Assembly: GCF_000005505.3 (NCBI RefSeq)
Contig: NC_016132.3
Span: 3,720,001-3,784,000 of the forward strand
Direction: 5' to 3'
Source: Brachypodium distachyon
Lineage: Eukaryota > Streptophyta > Magnoliopsida > Poales > Poaceae
Length of the DNA: 64,000 nt
Positions 48,646-60,349 of this stretch are shown here, in pieces. Made by a program: the position numbers and the translations under genes. The notes beneath the pieces are model-generated. The model did no database searches. It had not been told where the DNA came from and worked only from the letters and a program-made list of their open reading frames with translations. The first letter of the stretch is position 1, and each line of letters opens with the position of its first letter.

Positions 48646-48929
48646 GGCGAGGAGTGCGAGGCGGCGGCAACTGCAAGAATCGAGAAACGGGAGGAGAGTA
48701 GGAGACGAGGGAGGTTGTGGGGAGATCGGAGGCGCTTGTTGTGGCCGTGTTTATGTAGAGAGCGCGGAATGGAAGTGGTGGGCGGTGGGTGGTTTTGTAA
48801 CTTTTGTTTTGTGGGTTATGGGTTAAGATTTGGAGAGAAAAAAAAAACCATCTTTACCGTAAGGGATGGAATAAGGAGTGAATCGTTGGTTCTCTGTCTC
48901 TCTCACGCCACGGGTAAACTTGACAGCCC

Positions 48930-49115
48930 CGCAGAACTAAAGTTGTCGGCATCATAGAACCAAAGTTGTCATCTCACGCAACTAAAACGTTCGTTCCATA
49001 GTCTTCTAGCGCGACGAGACAAAGTTGATATCCGTATAGAACTAAAGTCACTACTTTCACAGGCTAAAACTGACACTCTATATAACTAAAAGTTGTCATC
49101 CACGGACCTAAACTT
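48930..49115. repeat. Degenerate AACTAAAGTTGTC direct repeats
   Basis: About eight variants of AACTAAAGTTGTC (for example near 48933, 48957, 49041, 49084) recur every 20-40 bases. They vary as AACCAAAGTTGTC, GGCTAAAACTGAC and CCTAAACTTG. Downstream is GAACGTTCACTCCAAGAGAC. Confidence 0.5.
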
Positions 49116-49455
49116 GCGGCCCCACAAAGACACGTGGCACGATCCCAGACATAATGACAATAGAACGTTCACTCCAAGAGACTAAAGAGCGAACGCTCGC
49201 TCATTATAAATCCCCTAAATAAATGTACTGCAGTACGAATACAGAGTACTACGTACTAAAAGAATTTTGTAACAGCCCATACCTGACTGGAATATTTATT
49301 TTCTGATGAGTATGATGGCCTGGGAATATCTGGCTAGAGTACTCATTTTTAGCGGTGACAACCACTGGCTGACTGGTTCATTAATCTCTTCTACGTATCT
49401 ACACGAGTAGCTATGAAAATTGGCTTAGTCCATGTTTAGCATCGTATTCATATCG

Positions 49456-49569
49456 CTCCCTCCGTCCCATATTAGTTGACTCAAATTTGTCCAGATACGG
49501 ATGTATCTATATATTTAAATACGTCTAAATACATGTAATATTTCGACGCTTAATATGAAACGGATGGAG
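49456..49569. mobile_element. Stowaway MITE
   Basis: Ends GCTCCCTCCGTCCCATATTA and TAATATGAAACGGATGGAG, with the family interior (ACATGTAATATTTCGACG). TA follows on the right; the left target site has mutated. Confidence 0.85.
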
Positions 49570-50589
49570 TATTAGTTTGTCAGTTTTCGTCAAAATTGGC
49601 GTGCTTCATGTTTCGTTTTAGTAATGCCTACTCCATGTTTAGCGTTGTATTTGTATTATTAGTTCATCGGTTTTTGTCTATTTAATTGTCGGCGGGTAGC
49701 TGGCATTTTATGCTTTCATTGCTAATACTTCTTCGTGAACAGAAAGACTATAAATTAACTAAGTTTAGTGAGAAACCACTGATTCAGTCTATATATGTTA
49801 AAGGGAGTCAGCGTGCTCGATGCTATTGCTTCCAAAAAAACATTCACTCAATACAGCTAGCTATGATCAATTAATTCTTGCAACCATCAAGCCATGTGTC
49901 GGTTTGCTATTAATAGTGTCCAAGACAATACGGTTGGCAAACGATGTAAATGACGAAATACTCTTCGTTTGCTCCTCATAGTCTACACGATGTCACGTCA
50001 ATTGGCAGTACGATTTTAATATAGACAGCTGTAGACAAATGTCCTCCCTTCACCATGTTTTCGTTGTTCGTCACATGCGTCGATAGATGGGATCGGAACC
50101 GCTTGCTGGGCCAGGAGAACGACGCACGCCTTTGCTGGGCACATACACAACAGGCCCAGCAGGCCGACACCGAGAAGGCCCAACTCATGCACATACAAAC
50201 GAGATCACCTGTTCGTCAGTCATCACTCCTCGCGTCTCCTCCCGAATCCCGATCCTCTTCTCTCTTCCTCCGCTTCTCTCTGACTCTCTTGTGGTCTCCC
50301 TCTCCCCCCGCACGCCGCTCCTTCTCTCCTCGCCTTTCTGCAACCGCCGCTCCAACTTCCACCCCTGAACGCCCGCCGCCGAGCTTGCCGCTCTGATCGG
50401 CATGGCCACCACGGCCGCCGTCCTCCGCTCCCTCTTCGTCCCTGCCTCCCGTCTTCCCGATCTGCGCGGGCGTGGAGCCCTTCCTCCTCTGCTGACTCAG
50501 ATGCCATGGAGCTCGCCGCACCGACCAGCAGGGCCACCACCAGCCACCGGCGGCCAGCCTGGAAGATCTATTGCTGCCAAATTTCTCTT

Positions 50590-50890
50590 ACACCATCGAA
50601 ACTCGGTAATAATGTCAACTGCGTGCACAGGATTCTTGAGTACTTCTTGGTAATGGACTGGGCTAATGGTGGTGCTTCCCCATGTGTGGATGATGTGATG
50701 GCATCCTCTGGCTAAATTAATTGATGGCTATCTTGCAGAGGTTGCATCGGATGTCAATCTGAAACCTCCAAAATTCCAAGCTCTAGCATCTGTTGTGCTT
50801 GAGTATGCACGGCCATTAGGCATTAGATGATGGCCTCTATCGGGCCATTGATATATACTCCTGCCTGAAGGCAGTAGATCTTTCAGTTTT
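50590..50890 (+). pseudogene. BTB/NPH3-family pseudogene fragment
   Basis: Three adjoining pieces in different frames match the NPH3 domain of RPT2/NPH3-like proteins. They are VHRILEYFLVMDWANGG (about 50621-50671), LIDGYLAEVASDVNLKPPKF then ALASVVLEYARPL (about 50718-50822), and DDGLYRAIDIY (about 50828-50860). Frameshifts separate them, and the second coincides with a 7-base duplication (CATTAG/GCATTAG). The BTB domain and the rest of the NPH3 domain are missing. It has been dead long enough to collect two frame breaks, yet remains readable. Confidence 0.75.
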
Positions 50891-51827
50891 GGTCAATGCT
50901 AAAAGCAGTTAGCTAGATGCATCTTAGCTGTCCCTGTTGAATTTTTTTCATGGCTGTTTTGAGGACGTTTTTCACAGCGGAAGTTTTACAGTGGTTCATA
51001 TTCTTGGTCAGTTTTGGCTGTTTTGTCAGAGGGGCTTGCCCAGGTTTCATTCTTCCTCGCAAAACCACGGACAATAAGATTTTGACAGCAAGCTTTTCAT
51101 TTGATGCAACTAACTAATTAAGTAGGTTCAGCACTTATTCTAACGTACCACCACCAAGTCCACTCATGCTTTCTCTGTCACAACTTGTGACCGGAGAACT
51201 TTCTTTCACGACCATTATGATTCCGACTTTTTTTTTTGCGTTAAAGCAGTCAAGTTTCTCTTGGAGTTTATAGCACTGTGTGCATGAATTCAGCTTGATG
51301 GTCCGTGGTAAAATATATTCTCTACGCAGAAGATGGCTGGATCAATCTTGGTAGATAAGAAACAACAGTTTTACTCCATTACCTAAAATTAGTTCCCATT
51401 GTGATCACAGAGCACACAAGCCAGAAGGATTAACAATGACACAAGAAAGACATAAACTTGAGGACATAATTGCTTATTTTATCAGGTAAAGGTGTCCAGC
51501 ACCCTCAAATTAATGTCAAAACCTCCAAATTGAGAAATCCTCCAAACCTAATAGGCCGAGTGCAAGATACACAAGTGAGGTGAATAATACGTGTACAATA
51601 TGCATAAGTGTATAAGTGGTTTGATCATGATACCATCTTTTTTCTACTATTTGGTCCCAATACTTTTTATAATTTTCAGAAGGTTTCACAAGGAAAGGTA
51701 TTTTTGTTCTATTCTTCCGAGAGTAGAATATAGAGACAAAATCTTTGAAAGAAAGTGTTTTTAGAGGGATGTTCGTTGCTCGTCAAAGAAGGATCTATGT
51801 CATTGAATATATCATTTTATTTTGTTG

Positions 51828-51858
51828 TCCCGTTGCAACGCACGGGCATTTCGGCTAG
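51828..51858 (+). mobile_element. Helitron 3' terminus
   Basis: CCCGTTGCAACGCACGGG can fold into a hairpin (CCCG/CGGG plus TGC/GCA around AAC). Nine bases later comes CTAG followed by T. A hairpin shortly before CTRR, next to a T, is the canonical Helitron 3' end. The 5' TC end cannot be identified, so the element length is unknown. Confidence 0.65.
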
Positions 51859-53402
51859 TTTAATCATAAAATTATTAGTTTATAACTCTACCACATTTTC
51901 CTACCTTTCGAGACTATTTCAAGCTTTGGTGAAATGGTTTTGAATAAAGATTATAGTGACGGGACCACTCTAATTTGCAGGAGAATTTTTTTTGAAAGAA
52001 GTGGGCGCACTATGGTAGGTCTAAAATAATTTAGAGAGTAGGCCTCATGGCAGTTTCTCTTAGTACTATATTTCTTCTCCTGTTCTTCACATCATCACAT
52101 AGGGGATATGTACACGCCATCTCAAAGAAAGAAAGAAACCTACGCATATAATTTGAGCTGAGTAAGGGCATGCATTTTCAAGCTTAGAGCCATATGTAAA
52201 AGAACAGAATCAGAGACAAACTTATCTTAAGCCTATTTCAATCATGGGAACGATTTGGGCCCGCACGGCCCATGTCACGGACGTTGACATGGTGACATGC
52301 TGAGGAATGAATGAATGAAGACCCCCTCGATGTGGAGACGGCACCAAACCATATCAAACAAATCAGCCGCTCCACTAGCGTCACCGGATTGTCAAATGAC
52401 CGCTAAACCATATCAAACAGGCTACATGGAAAATGCCTTTTGGCTCGTGGTGTACATGTGGTCATTTTTTTTGACATGTGATTAGTATTTTTGATAGATA
52501 GTGTCCCGAGTTACACCATTTTGATTGCCAAATAGATCGAGTTTTCATTTTACAGCTTTGGAATCAACCGATATTGATCGAGTTTTCATATACGCAAGAT
52601 AATTCGTCCTCGTTTTCTTGCCACGTGGCAGGTTAAGCATTCAGTTAGGGTCCACTGTTCGGTGGCTTGGCTCCGGTTAGCTGTTTGTTGCGTGTATGGA
52701 GTTGGAGTATACGCCATATTCATGTTGCATCAGCTGCGTATACGGAGTACTTTTGTATTTTTATGCGATGTGCAGTCGGCAAGAATGTAACATAATTAAA
52801 TGGCAAGCCTATTGGCTTACTGACGTCGACGTCTGGGTTCACGAGCGATAAGATCGATCGCAGTTGACACGGCAGTTACATTTCTCTGTTTCAGATCGAA
52901 CGCCAAATTTGACCATTAGTGCAAAGCATCCCAGGCACTGCAGATCAGATCTCGAGGCAGGTTCCCAAGGAGAGTATCCGATGGTCAAACAGGGTAAGCA
53001 AGACCAGTTGTGAAAGCCTTCAAACTTTTTTTTTTTTGAGAAGTGAAAGCCTTCAAACCTGTTTGACTTCAAAATAAAATAAATACAGGAGCTTAAATAT
53101 CCCATGAAAAAACAAATCTTCATGGATTCACAAGAGGGAAGAAATTGGAATGGTGGCTGAGTTGGTGCGTCTGTTCAGACTTGTTTGTCAGAGGAACCCT
53201 TCTCCGTTAGTTAGTTTCTTCGCTAAAAAATGATGTGCAACGGCCAACAGTATTCATAAAATAAATATCCAGCTAATAATGGTTGGTACTGAGAGTACTA
53301 AATCCTGGATTACGACATCATCATCACGAGTGTACGTACTTAGAATGATACAAACACACGTCGTAGAACGCCACGAGTACTTAAAAGATAAACATCATGC
53401 TC

Positions 53403-53513
53403 GCTCCGTCCCATATTAAGTGACGAGATATTACATGTATCTAAATGTTTTTCTTGGTATAAATACATTCATATTTAGATGAATTTGAATCACTTAATAT
53501 GTGATGGAGGGAG
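53403..53513. mobile_element. Stowaway MITE
   Basis: Ends GCTCCGTCCCATATTAAGTG and CACTTAATATGTGATGGAGG, then GAG and TA. The interior matches the other copies. Confidence 0.85.
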
Positions 53514-54195
53514 TATATTTTTTTTCCAAATCAGGAATTCAACAAGCATTGGAAGACATCTCAAATTTAAATCCATAAATAATACTCTCTCCGGTACAGT
53601 GTCAAAAATTAAGAGACAACTCCGTACTACTTATGAAAATTAAGTGTACTCCACGAGTTGCTCGCTCTGTTGTGAGGCACACAATCGTACCAATAACCGT
53701 TGCTAGCCCATTCCTCGAGTTCGATTTTTGATAACCGTATTAGTGTTTTCCTAGTTGGCTCGGTGTGCATTCACCTGGTGCATATGCAGACATATGTGCT
53801 ACTAACATCTTCTAGGTATTTGTTGTCACCTGGTGCTACACAGACACATGTGCTTGTTAGAATCTCATTCCTTTTAGGGGAATAATAAACGTTAACTGAT
53901 CATGGAGCACTTAGCAGATGTGAATAGGGATGGACTGGTAACAGTAGTAGACATGGCGTGATGAAGAGTCGATGTAGTCGATAATGGTGTCCCTCCCATC
54001 TGTACTGGCGCTGTCCATACGCAGGAACGCCGATGGCACTGGCCGTCCGTGGCAAAGGCCTTCCGGTGCGCTACAGCACCTTCCTAAATCGGTAGGGATC
54101 GTTGTGGAGGATTGTTGAGTTTTGGTGAGGTCCTCTCGTGAACCAGTCAGAACCTGAGGGAGCCGGACTTTCCTTTATGTAGGGAAAATTAGGTA

Positions 54196-55069
54196 GGGGA
54201 CACCGTTATTTTGTGGCCTTTGACCAAACACACCGCTCAATTGTGGATTTGTTGGGTACCATTATAATTTTGTGGCCATTTGCTGAAACACACCGCTGGT
54301 CCAAAAAAGGAAATTAATGGATAGCTTTATCTAGAAAGTGATTAACAACTTCTGATCGAGTCCATGTTTTATTTCTTCACCTAGTTCTTCATAGAAATCT
54401 TTGAAATTAACACAATATTTGTCTACAATTTTCAGTTGATCCCTAGTTGGATGCCAAACTTGTTCCCCATTATCACGAAATTCAGCATATGCACAAACCC
54501 GGACATCAATTATAATAGCTGAACTACTGTCCATCCTATGCAAATTAATAGCAACATGCATTAGAGACTCTACTACAAGGAGTTCGTATGTAATTAGGAA
54601 TGGAATTTGGGAAAAAAATGCCTATCAAGCAACCAGGACAGGCCGGCATCCATGGCTGCATGTAGGCGATGGTCCAGCGTGAGGGTGAATCCTTCACGGT
54701 CAGCTGCTGCGGGAAGGCGAGGGTCCATGGCCACACCGTGCCACGCCGGTCTCCACTGGTGCCCGGTCGGCTGCTGCGAGGCGGAGGAACGGCAGCAGCG
54801 GCAGAGTGGCGGAGGGAGGCGGTCTTGCGGGCGACGGAGTAGGGCGGGCAGCGCCCGGGAGCAACGGCAGCAGCGGGGAAGAGACAGTTCGGGTTCTAGA
54901 GAAAGAAGAGAAGGGTAATATGATAATTTCGCGGGTAACTAAAAAGTCATCTTTCCGTTTTTGGACCGATGGTGTGTTTTAGCAAATGGCCACGAAATTG
55001 TAATGGTACTCAGCAAATCCACAATCGGGCGGTGTGTTTGGACAAAGATCACAAAATAACCGTGTCCCC
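54196..55069. mobile_element. Long-TIR element with coding-like cargo (Pack-MULE-like)
   Basis: Ends GGGGACACCGTTATTTTGTG and, inverted, GGGGACACGGTTATTTTGTG open inverted repeats of about 115 bp (54196-54310 and 54955-55069). No transposase is present. On the minus strand, about 54334-54576 reads open for some 75 residues with protein-like composition (AEFRDNGEQVWHPTRDQ … FYEELGEEIKHGLDQKLL). Bases 54610-54900 are GC-rich. A captured gene fragment inside a Mutator-type element is the likeliest reading. No 9-bp target duplication is evident. Confidence 0.68.
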
Positions 55070-55602
55070 TGGCGACGGACGCATGTTGGTTCGGGGCATT
55101 GACCCCATCAAATCCCTAAATCAACACTCTGTAATTAAGGGCATGATTTATGTTCTTTATTCCAGTTAAACTAGATCAACCAACAATGCTGACATCTTCT
55201 AGGTACTTGTACACTCGGCGGGCCTCTCTTTTGTGCCAATAATGGACCGAGTTAAAACTCTGTGCTAGACGAAGCGAGTCCAGTGTGTTGAGCGATTTTG
55301 TGCAGGGCAGCCTTGTCCAGCCACGATATGTGGCAGCCTTCGGAGGCTGAAGAGGAGGACAATTTTTTTTGAAACAGAACAGGACAATTACAATGGCATG
55401 GAACTTGGATGTCTCCCAAAACCGACTCGTGAGGTTTTCCTAAGTTTTCTTAACACAAATGAGGTTGTATTCCATCAATCCATATAAGAAAGGAAATCGT
55501 AGTACGAGAGGTATCAAACGGTGACAGCCATCAGATGGCCACGGTACGAACGACCGTGATGCTTCTCAAGCACAGCAGAAAAAGCTTAATAACTACAGAG
55601 CT

Positions 55603-56533
55603 CTTCTGCGGTACTCTGAAATTAATTTAGACCGTCCGATGGTTCAGATTAACTGCTACTCCAATTTAGATCTATGGAGCAGTTACCTGAAAACAGACGG
55701 ACTATCAGGACCGCAGGGAGAAAAATGTAAAATAACTACGGAGTATCTATCGATTGCCCAACCCCTCGATTTTCTCTTTCCCTCCCCCGTGTCCCTTGCC
55801 GCGATCTGATCTCTCTCCCCGATCTCTCTCTCCCTCCCCTGCCCTGATCTCTCTCTCCCTCCCCCAATCTCCTCTCTCCTCCTCTCCGTCTCTCCGGCGG
55901 ATGGCGGCATGGCGCCCCGACCTCCTCTCCCTCCCTGTCCCTCTCCGGCACCTCTTTTCCTTTTTTGTTCCCTGCTTGTTTTTCTTTCGAGTATCAGAGC
56001 TCTACCTCCTGAAGATCCTCTCCCAGACCGTTCAACTGGATCGATGAATTGCTATGTGAACGGCTGTGAGAAGGTTGCCTTCCAGTATGCATCAACACTG
56101 GCGAGTGAATGGTCTGCCCATCGAGTGATCTTGAAGCGGCGGTGGCCGGTGGTGCTCAACTGGTCCAACTATGTTCAGCTCCATGAGCCTGCTCGGGACC
56201 TCGAGGACGAGCTATTACCGCTGCCTGTGGGCGTCAAGATGCTGGATGCCTCATTGCATCGGCACTAGCGGTGGTGGTGGGGTAGCGGCAGCGGGCGAGG
56301 CTGTGGCCGGCATGAGGTGGCGGGGAGGCAGGCGGCTGCAGCGCGTGCAGCGGTGTCTGGTCGACGCCGTCTTGGAGCAGCAGCAGGAGGGCAGCGGCTG
56401 CTCAATGTCCGGCCAGCCAAGGAGCCCGTGCGTGACACCGTCTCCTTCAAACTCCCAGGAATTGAAAAGTCCAAAATGCCCTTCCTTAATACTCCGTCTG
56501 GACTAAATGGAGTATTGGGTACCGTAAAATCTG
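55603..56533. mobile_element. TIR element, family A copy 2 (about 930 bp)
   Basis: Its right end (CTTCCTTAATACTCC … GGAGTATTGGGTACCGTAAAA) is the inverse of the left end of the element at 25647. Its left end (GCGGTACTCTGAAATTAAT) is the inverse of that element's right end. The orientation is therefore opposite. The interior includes a CT-rich leader-like stretch (55770-55890), then frames of 97-119 residues (55754-56268) without a domain. It may carry captured genic DNA. Confidence 0.62.
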
Positions 56534-56551
56534 CTATATACGTATGATATA

Positions 56552-56633
56552 CTCCCTCCGTTTCTAAATACGTGTCGTTGTTTTACTGCAAACTTGAACT
56601 AAAACAGCGACGAATATTTAGAAACGGAGGGAG
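56552..56633. mobile_element. Short Stowaway-type MITE
   Basis: An 82-bp element with perfect-looking ends, CTCCCTCCGTTTCTAAATA and TATTTAGAAACGGAGGGAG, flanked by TA. It lies 20 bases from the TIR element. Confidence 0.93.
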
Positions 56634-56898
56634 TATATAATTTGGGACGATCATCGTCAAAACCAGTATCACCCTTATATCCTAATTGACGCCCTAAAGT
56701 TGGATAGGCTGGCTCCTTAGGTTACAACCGCCTATGCACAATGACACAAGTTCAACTTCTTAAACAACTGGGAGTCTGGGAGCTTACTAGCCGACACAAA
56801 ATTAAATATCATGCTTAAACAAGATCATCTTGAAGTATTGGGAATTGATATAGATCACCAAACAGACCACAAATTGTATACCAAGTGAGTATTCGTCT

Positions 56899-57569
56899 TC
56901 ACCTCCTCGAGCATGAGCAGCGGCATACCTCGTCCCACCACTGCTGAAAAACATTCCTCTTTTTCGGGAACAGCGCTTCATACGACATCTGCAAACAAAC
57001 CGGAGTCACAACTCCGACAAGAAAAACTGCCCCGGCTGGCCTCAAGACACGGCCAATTCTTTCTCTTCGTTGACACGAGCGCCTACATGCAAGTACGTCA
57101 TCGACCATATTTACACACACGCACGTGCGCAGTGAGAAGGACTAACCAGAAAAAGAGAACATGAGAAGACTAACCAGATGACGTCATTGGGCCTGGGCTC
57201 GACTTGCACGGAAAGGCGCTCCATGAGCAGGATGTTTTCTCGGCCTACCCTGCCGGGAGCCTTGTACCTGTTCACAAGGTCAAAGATCTTGCTGCAGAGC
57301 TCCTCTTTCTTGTGGTTGATTTCCGCCAAGAGAATCGCCGATTGCACTCTTTCTTCGTTCATCGTGGCCTGCGACACACGGATCGGCCGGGCACAACAAC
57401 ATTGAGTAACTAGTCATGGAAATCGGAATCGCTACGTACGTTGCAAACTCGCGATTAACCAAGGCAAGGCATCACGTACCCTGCTGGTGTGTGCGAGGCG
57501 CCTTGGTCCCGAGACGATCGCCGCCGCCTGCGTTCGCCGGAGCGCGAGCCTCGTCGCCGCCGCCGCCAT
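56899..57569 (-). CDS. Small protein, probably mitochondrial, unknown function
   Basis: A three-exon model on the minus strand: 57569-57480, 57368-57147, 56988-56899 (402 nt, 133 aa). The first exon (MAAAATRLALRRTQAAAIVS…) is Ala/Arg-rich without acids, as in a mitochondrial presequence. Exon 2 is helical and charged (NHKKEELCSKIFDLVNRYK, then ENILLMERLSVQVEPRPNDV). Exon 3 has YEALFPKKRNVFQQWWDEV. Exon 2 has two near-identical donors 28 bases apart. The first (after 57175) would create an immediate TGA on joining exon 3, while the second (after 57147) keeps the frame. A GTATGC within exon 3 after QQWWDE might be a further donor. The family is not recognised and the C terminus is uncertain. 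Confidence 0.55.
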
Positions 57570-59599
57570 GGCTGGTTTCGCTTTCTAGTTTTTTTTTTTC
57601 GGACCCTCGTCTGGCCAACCTGTTTACAATATATTTCGCGACCGATCGAGTCGAGAGCCCGCTACTACCACGGCTTTGGGTTACGTCTGCAACCCGAATT
57701 ACCTCCCAGCTTTTATATCCGGGATAAGTTTTCTTCCTTTTTTTTAGGTACGGAGTGTACTATAAAAAGTTCCGTTGGTTTCTCCGTGGCCTGCAGCTTA
57801 TGAGCTTATCCGTCGGCAGGCCCAGTCCATATACACGATTCACCACCCTTCTGGTTTTTAACAGACGGCCCCATGAAGCCCAGTTTCTCTCGGTAATAAT
57901 TCAAGGTGTAAATGGGCCTGTCCATCGTGACTGTCCGCGTTGGTGTCATAAAAAAAATAAAAAAATAGCGGCTGCCCGCTCCGCATTTTTAGTTTGAAGA
58001 ATCACGTATAATTTTATTCAAACCGCACATTCATTACATGGATAGTGATTTGGATAAGAAATCAAGAAATTAGAAAGTACTCTAACTCTTATGACTAAAG
58101 ATTTCAAGAAAATCTTCAGCATGGTGTCAAACGGTGCTTTGAATAAAAATCTAAAGTGTAGAGTTTGGATAGTTGCCATTTGGCAAGAATCCAACGGTGT
58201 TGTAACACTCTAAATAAGTGTGCTCTCCCCTTCCATGAGGTGTGGAATAATAGAGTGCACACACACATACTTCAAGAAAGTACAACTGAGTATTAACTAT
58301 TAGAGATTAAAATATGGTCCCTTCCTTTTGGTTTCCGGAATTTAGAAGCCTCTGGCGGAATTATTAGGGCAGCTTCTCTAAGAAGCTGGAGAGAGCAGCT
58401 TCTCAAGAAAGCCTATCCTGGAAGCCGACATGAAGGGCCGTAGGACTTTGACGTGAGCACAAAACAATCGACACAAGTGAAATAAAACACACACGCAATA
58501 GTTGAAGAAAATATAACTAAGCATATACTATTGGAGATTAAAACATAATGGCTTTTAACAGGAGCACAAAAATGATAACTAAATCTTATTGAAAAATATT
58601 ATGTGCCAATGTAGATTCTAATAAAAAGACAAAAACCATCGTATAGATTTGATTTGAAGAAAAATGTAAAAATACAGTGACTAGAAGAAACTGACAGATG
58701 TCAAAATAGTTAAAAGAACTAAAATACTGATCCCCAAAACGACTCTTGATGAAGGCGCTAATATTACCTGTTTTTATCAACGGTAGTCACAGGGTAAAAT
58801 TGAGGTGTGTTGTAAACCCACTATTAGCATATCACTTTCAGTCTCAAAAAAATATATAATTTATGCTCCAATTTCAGTTGAAGATAAGCGATGTCTTTCA
58901 TATTTAAGGGTCTTTTTGAAAAGAAATATAGTGAAGAATCTGGAAAAAAAAAGACCACAAGCGGTACCATTTGGTTCTGATTTTTTTTTAAAATAACTTG
59001 CAAACAACAATTGTCAATTGGTACTGCAAATAAAGTTCATTAATTCAGACACAACAACACCACATGTTGATCATTAGAAAGAACGGAAAAATTGGAACTC
59101 GACAAATAAATTTTGGATTATAATTGCTCAGGACAGCTGCAAAACCAACACAATGTCAAAAAGAATCTGTAGTTATTTCCAAATTCAGTAACACATTCAA
59201 CATATATTAATTAGTGCCCAACAGAAAAGAAAGGTCCACCACAGTGTCAGGAGACAGTCAAAAACGACCGCTATAGCAAGCGTAACGACAACGAGACTCA
59301 AGTAAAGCCGAGGCTGTGCCCGTGGTGGTATCTGCACCCACCGTCCTAGCCACTCGTTTGGATTTTCCCCTCACTCTCTCTCTTAGTTAATTTACTATAC
59401 TCTAAATTAGCAGGAGAATTAACACTCTCACCTAGTGATAACTTTTTCTCTTCTCTCTCTCCTTCTCTCTCTTCCACTTTTAAGTACAAATATTATGGTA
59501 CATGACATGTTTTTAATTACATATTTAGTATGTTGTTGTTCTAAAAAACAACAGGAGTACGGGGTGCCAATGCACGATGGCACAAATGCGAGAATAGTA
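57570..59599. other. Intergenic region
   Basis: The promoter of the 57.5-kb gene should lie in the first few hundred bases. From 58000 to 59600 the DNA is AT-rich. I find no gene, no complete element and no RNA gene. Confidence 0.5.
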
Positions 59600-60349
59600 T
59601 GTAGGGGGTGTACGCCGGTCTTATAGCGAAGATCGCCGTACACTTGGACAAATTGACACGTCGATATTTTTTAAATAGGTTCGGTCGACCCTGCGGGCAC
59701 GACTTAGTCCTATGTTAGGAGAGGCTTCGAGGGGGTCGTTAGCCAAGCGCTTGGGCCGAACTCGTCTTCCCAAGTCGCCTATAGCGAGAGATTTCTAGGG
59801 GCCGCCTCGGACCTGGGCCGAACTCGTCTTCCCAGATAGCGAGGTTGGGATACCCTCGAGACTCTAACCCGATCCCTCTACTTCGAGTCGAGGTCGTACT
59901 AGGCGGCCCGGAATCTCGAAACTAGACTTCTCAAGTCGTGTCCCCGAGGTCGAGTCGAGACTAGGCTCGACCCAAGCACTCGAGAGCGGGCTCCTCGAGT
60001 TGTTCTAGCTCTCTCCCCTTTGATCTTATTTCAATGGAGAGTGAGTGATACATGTCCCCATGGGGGGTATTTATAGCCTAGGAGTCCATGACAAAAGACC
60101 ATGACTACCCTTAAGGGAGAGGGAAAGTGAGGGTAAGGTGGTAACTTTGCTCCTAGAGCTTTCTTGGCCCTTACTCTAGCTCCTTTGACCATGGCATGGG
60201 GGCTTGACCCTTTGACTCCTTTGACCGGCGCTTAGTTGGCATGGCTAGGCCTTGTTGGCGATTTGACCGGTTTCCAGGATTTGTTGACTTGGTCGTTGCC
60301 GCGTAGGATCGCGGTCCGGCCCATTCAAAGATTTTATTATATTACAACA
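59600..60349 (-). mobile_element. Solo LTR, 750 bp, with 5-bp target duplication
   Basis: The element begins TGTAGGGGG and ends ATTACAACA on the plus strand. TAGTA lies immediately outside at both ends (59595-59599 and 60350-60354). TG...CA termini with an exact 5-bp duplication define an LTR. A minus-strand TATA-like CTATAAATACCCCCC at about 60066-60080 sets its orientation. No internal retrotransposon sequence and no second LTR is adjacent, so it is a solo LTR left by recombination. Confidence 0.88.

Larger units (their letters stand above)
48646..50559. other. Upstream and intergenic DNA
   Basis: The first 200 bases should be the promoter of the 48.6-kb gene. A degenerate repeat array (48930-49115) and a Stowaway (49456-49569) follow. 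Bases 50200-50400 are CT-rich, like a grass 5' leader, upstream of the NPH3 relic. No other gene is seen. Confidence 0.45.
50891..54195. other. Intergenic region
   Basis: No gene recognised. It contains a Helitron 3' end (51858) and a Stowaway (53403-53513). The remainder is AT-rich with a few short frames that carry no domain. Confidence 0.5.
55070..56898. other. Intergenic, mostly transposon
   Basis: Bases 55070-55600 hold nothing recognisable. The rest is a TIR element (55603-56533), a Stowaway (56552-56633) and 265 bases of AT-rich spacer before the 3' end of the minus-strand gene. Confidence 0.5.

Noticed and set aside
48052..48957. Plus-strand open frame of 301 codons, Arg/Gly-rich
   Set aside because: Opposite strand of the 149-residue gene at 48196-48645 plus GC-rich flanks; no domain and biased composition typical of antisense frames.
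55754..56268. Overlapping plus-strand frames after a CT-rich leader-like stretch
   Set aside because: Inside the TIR element at 55603-56533. Could be captured genic DNA, but no domain is recognisable, so no CDS is called.
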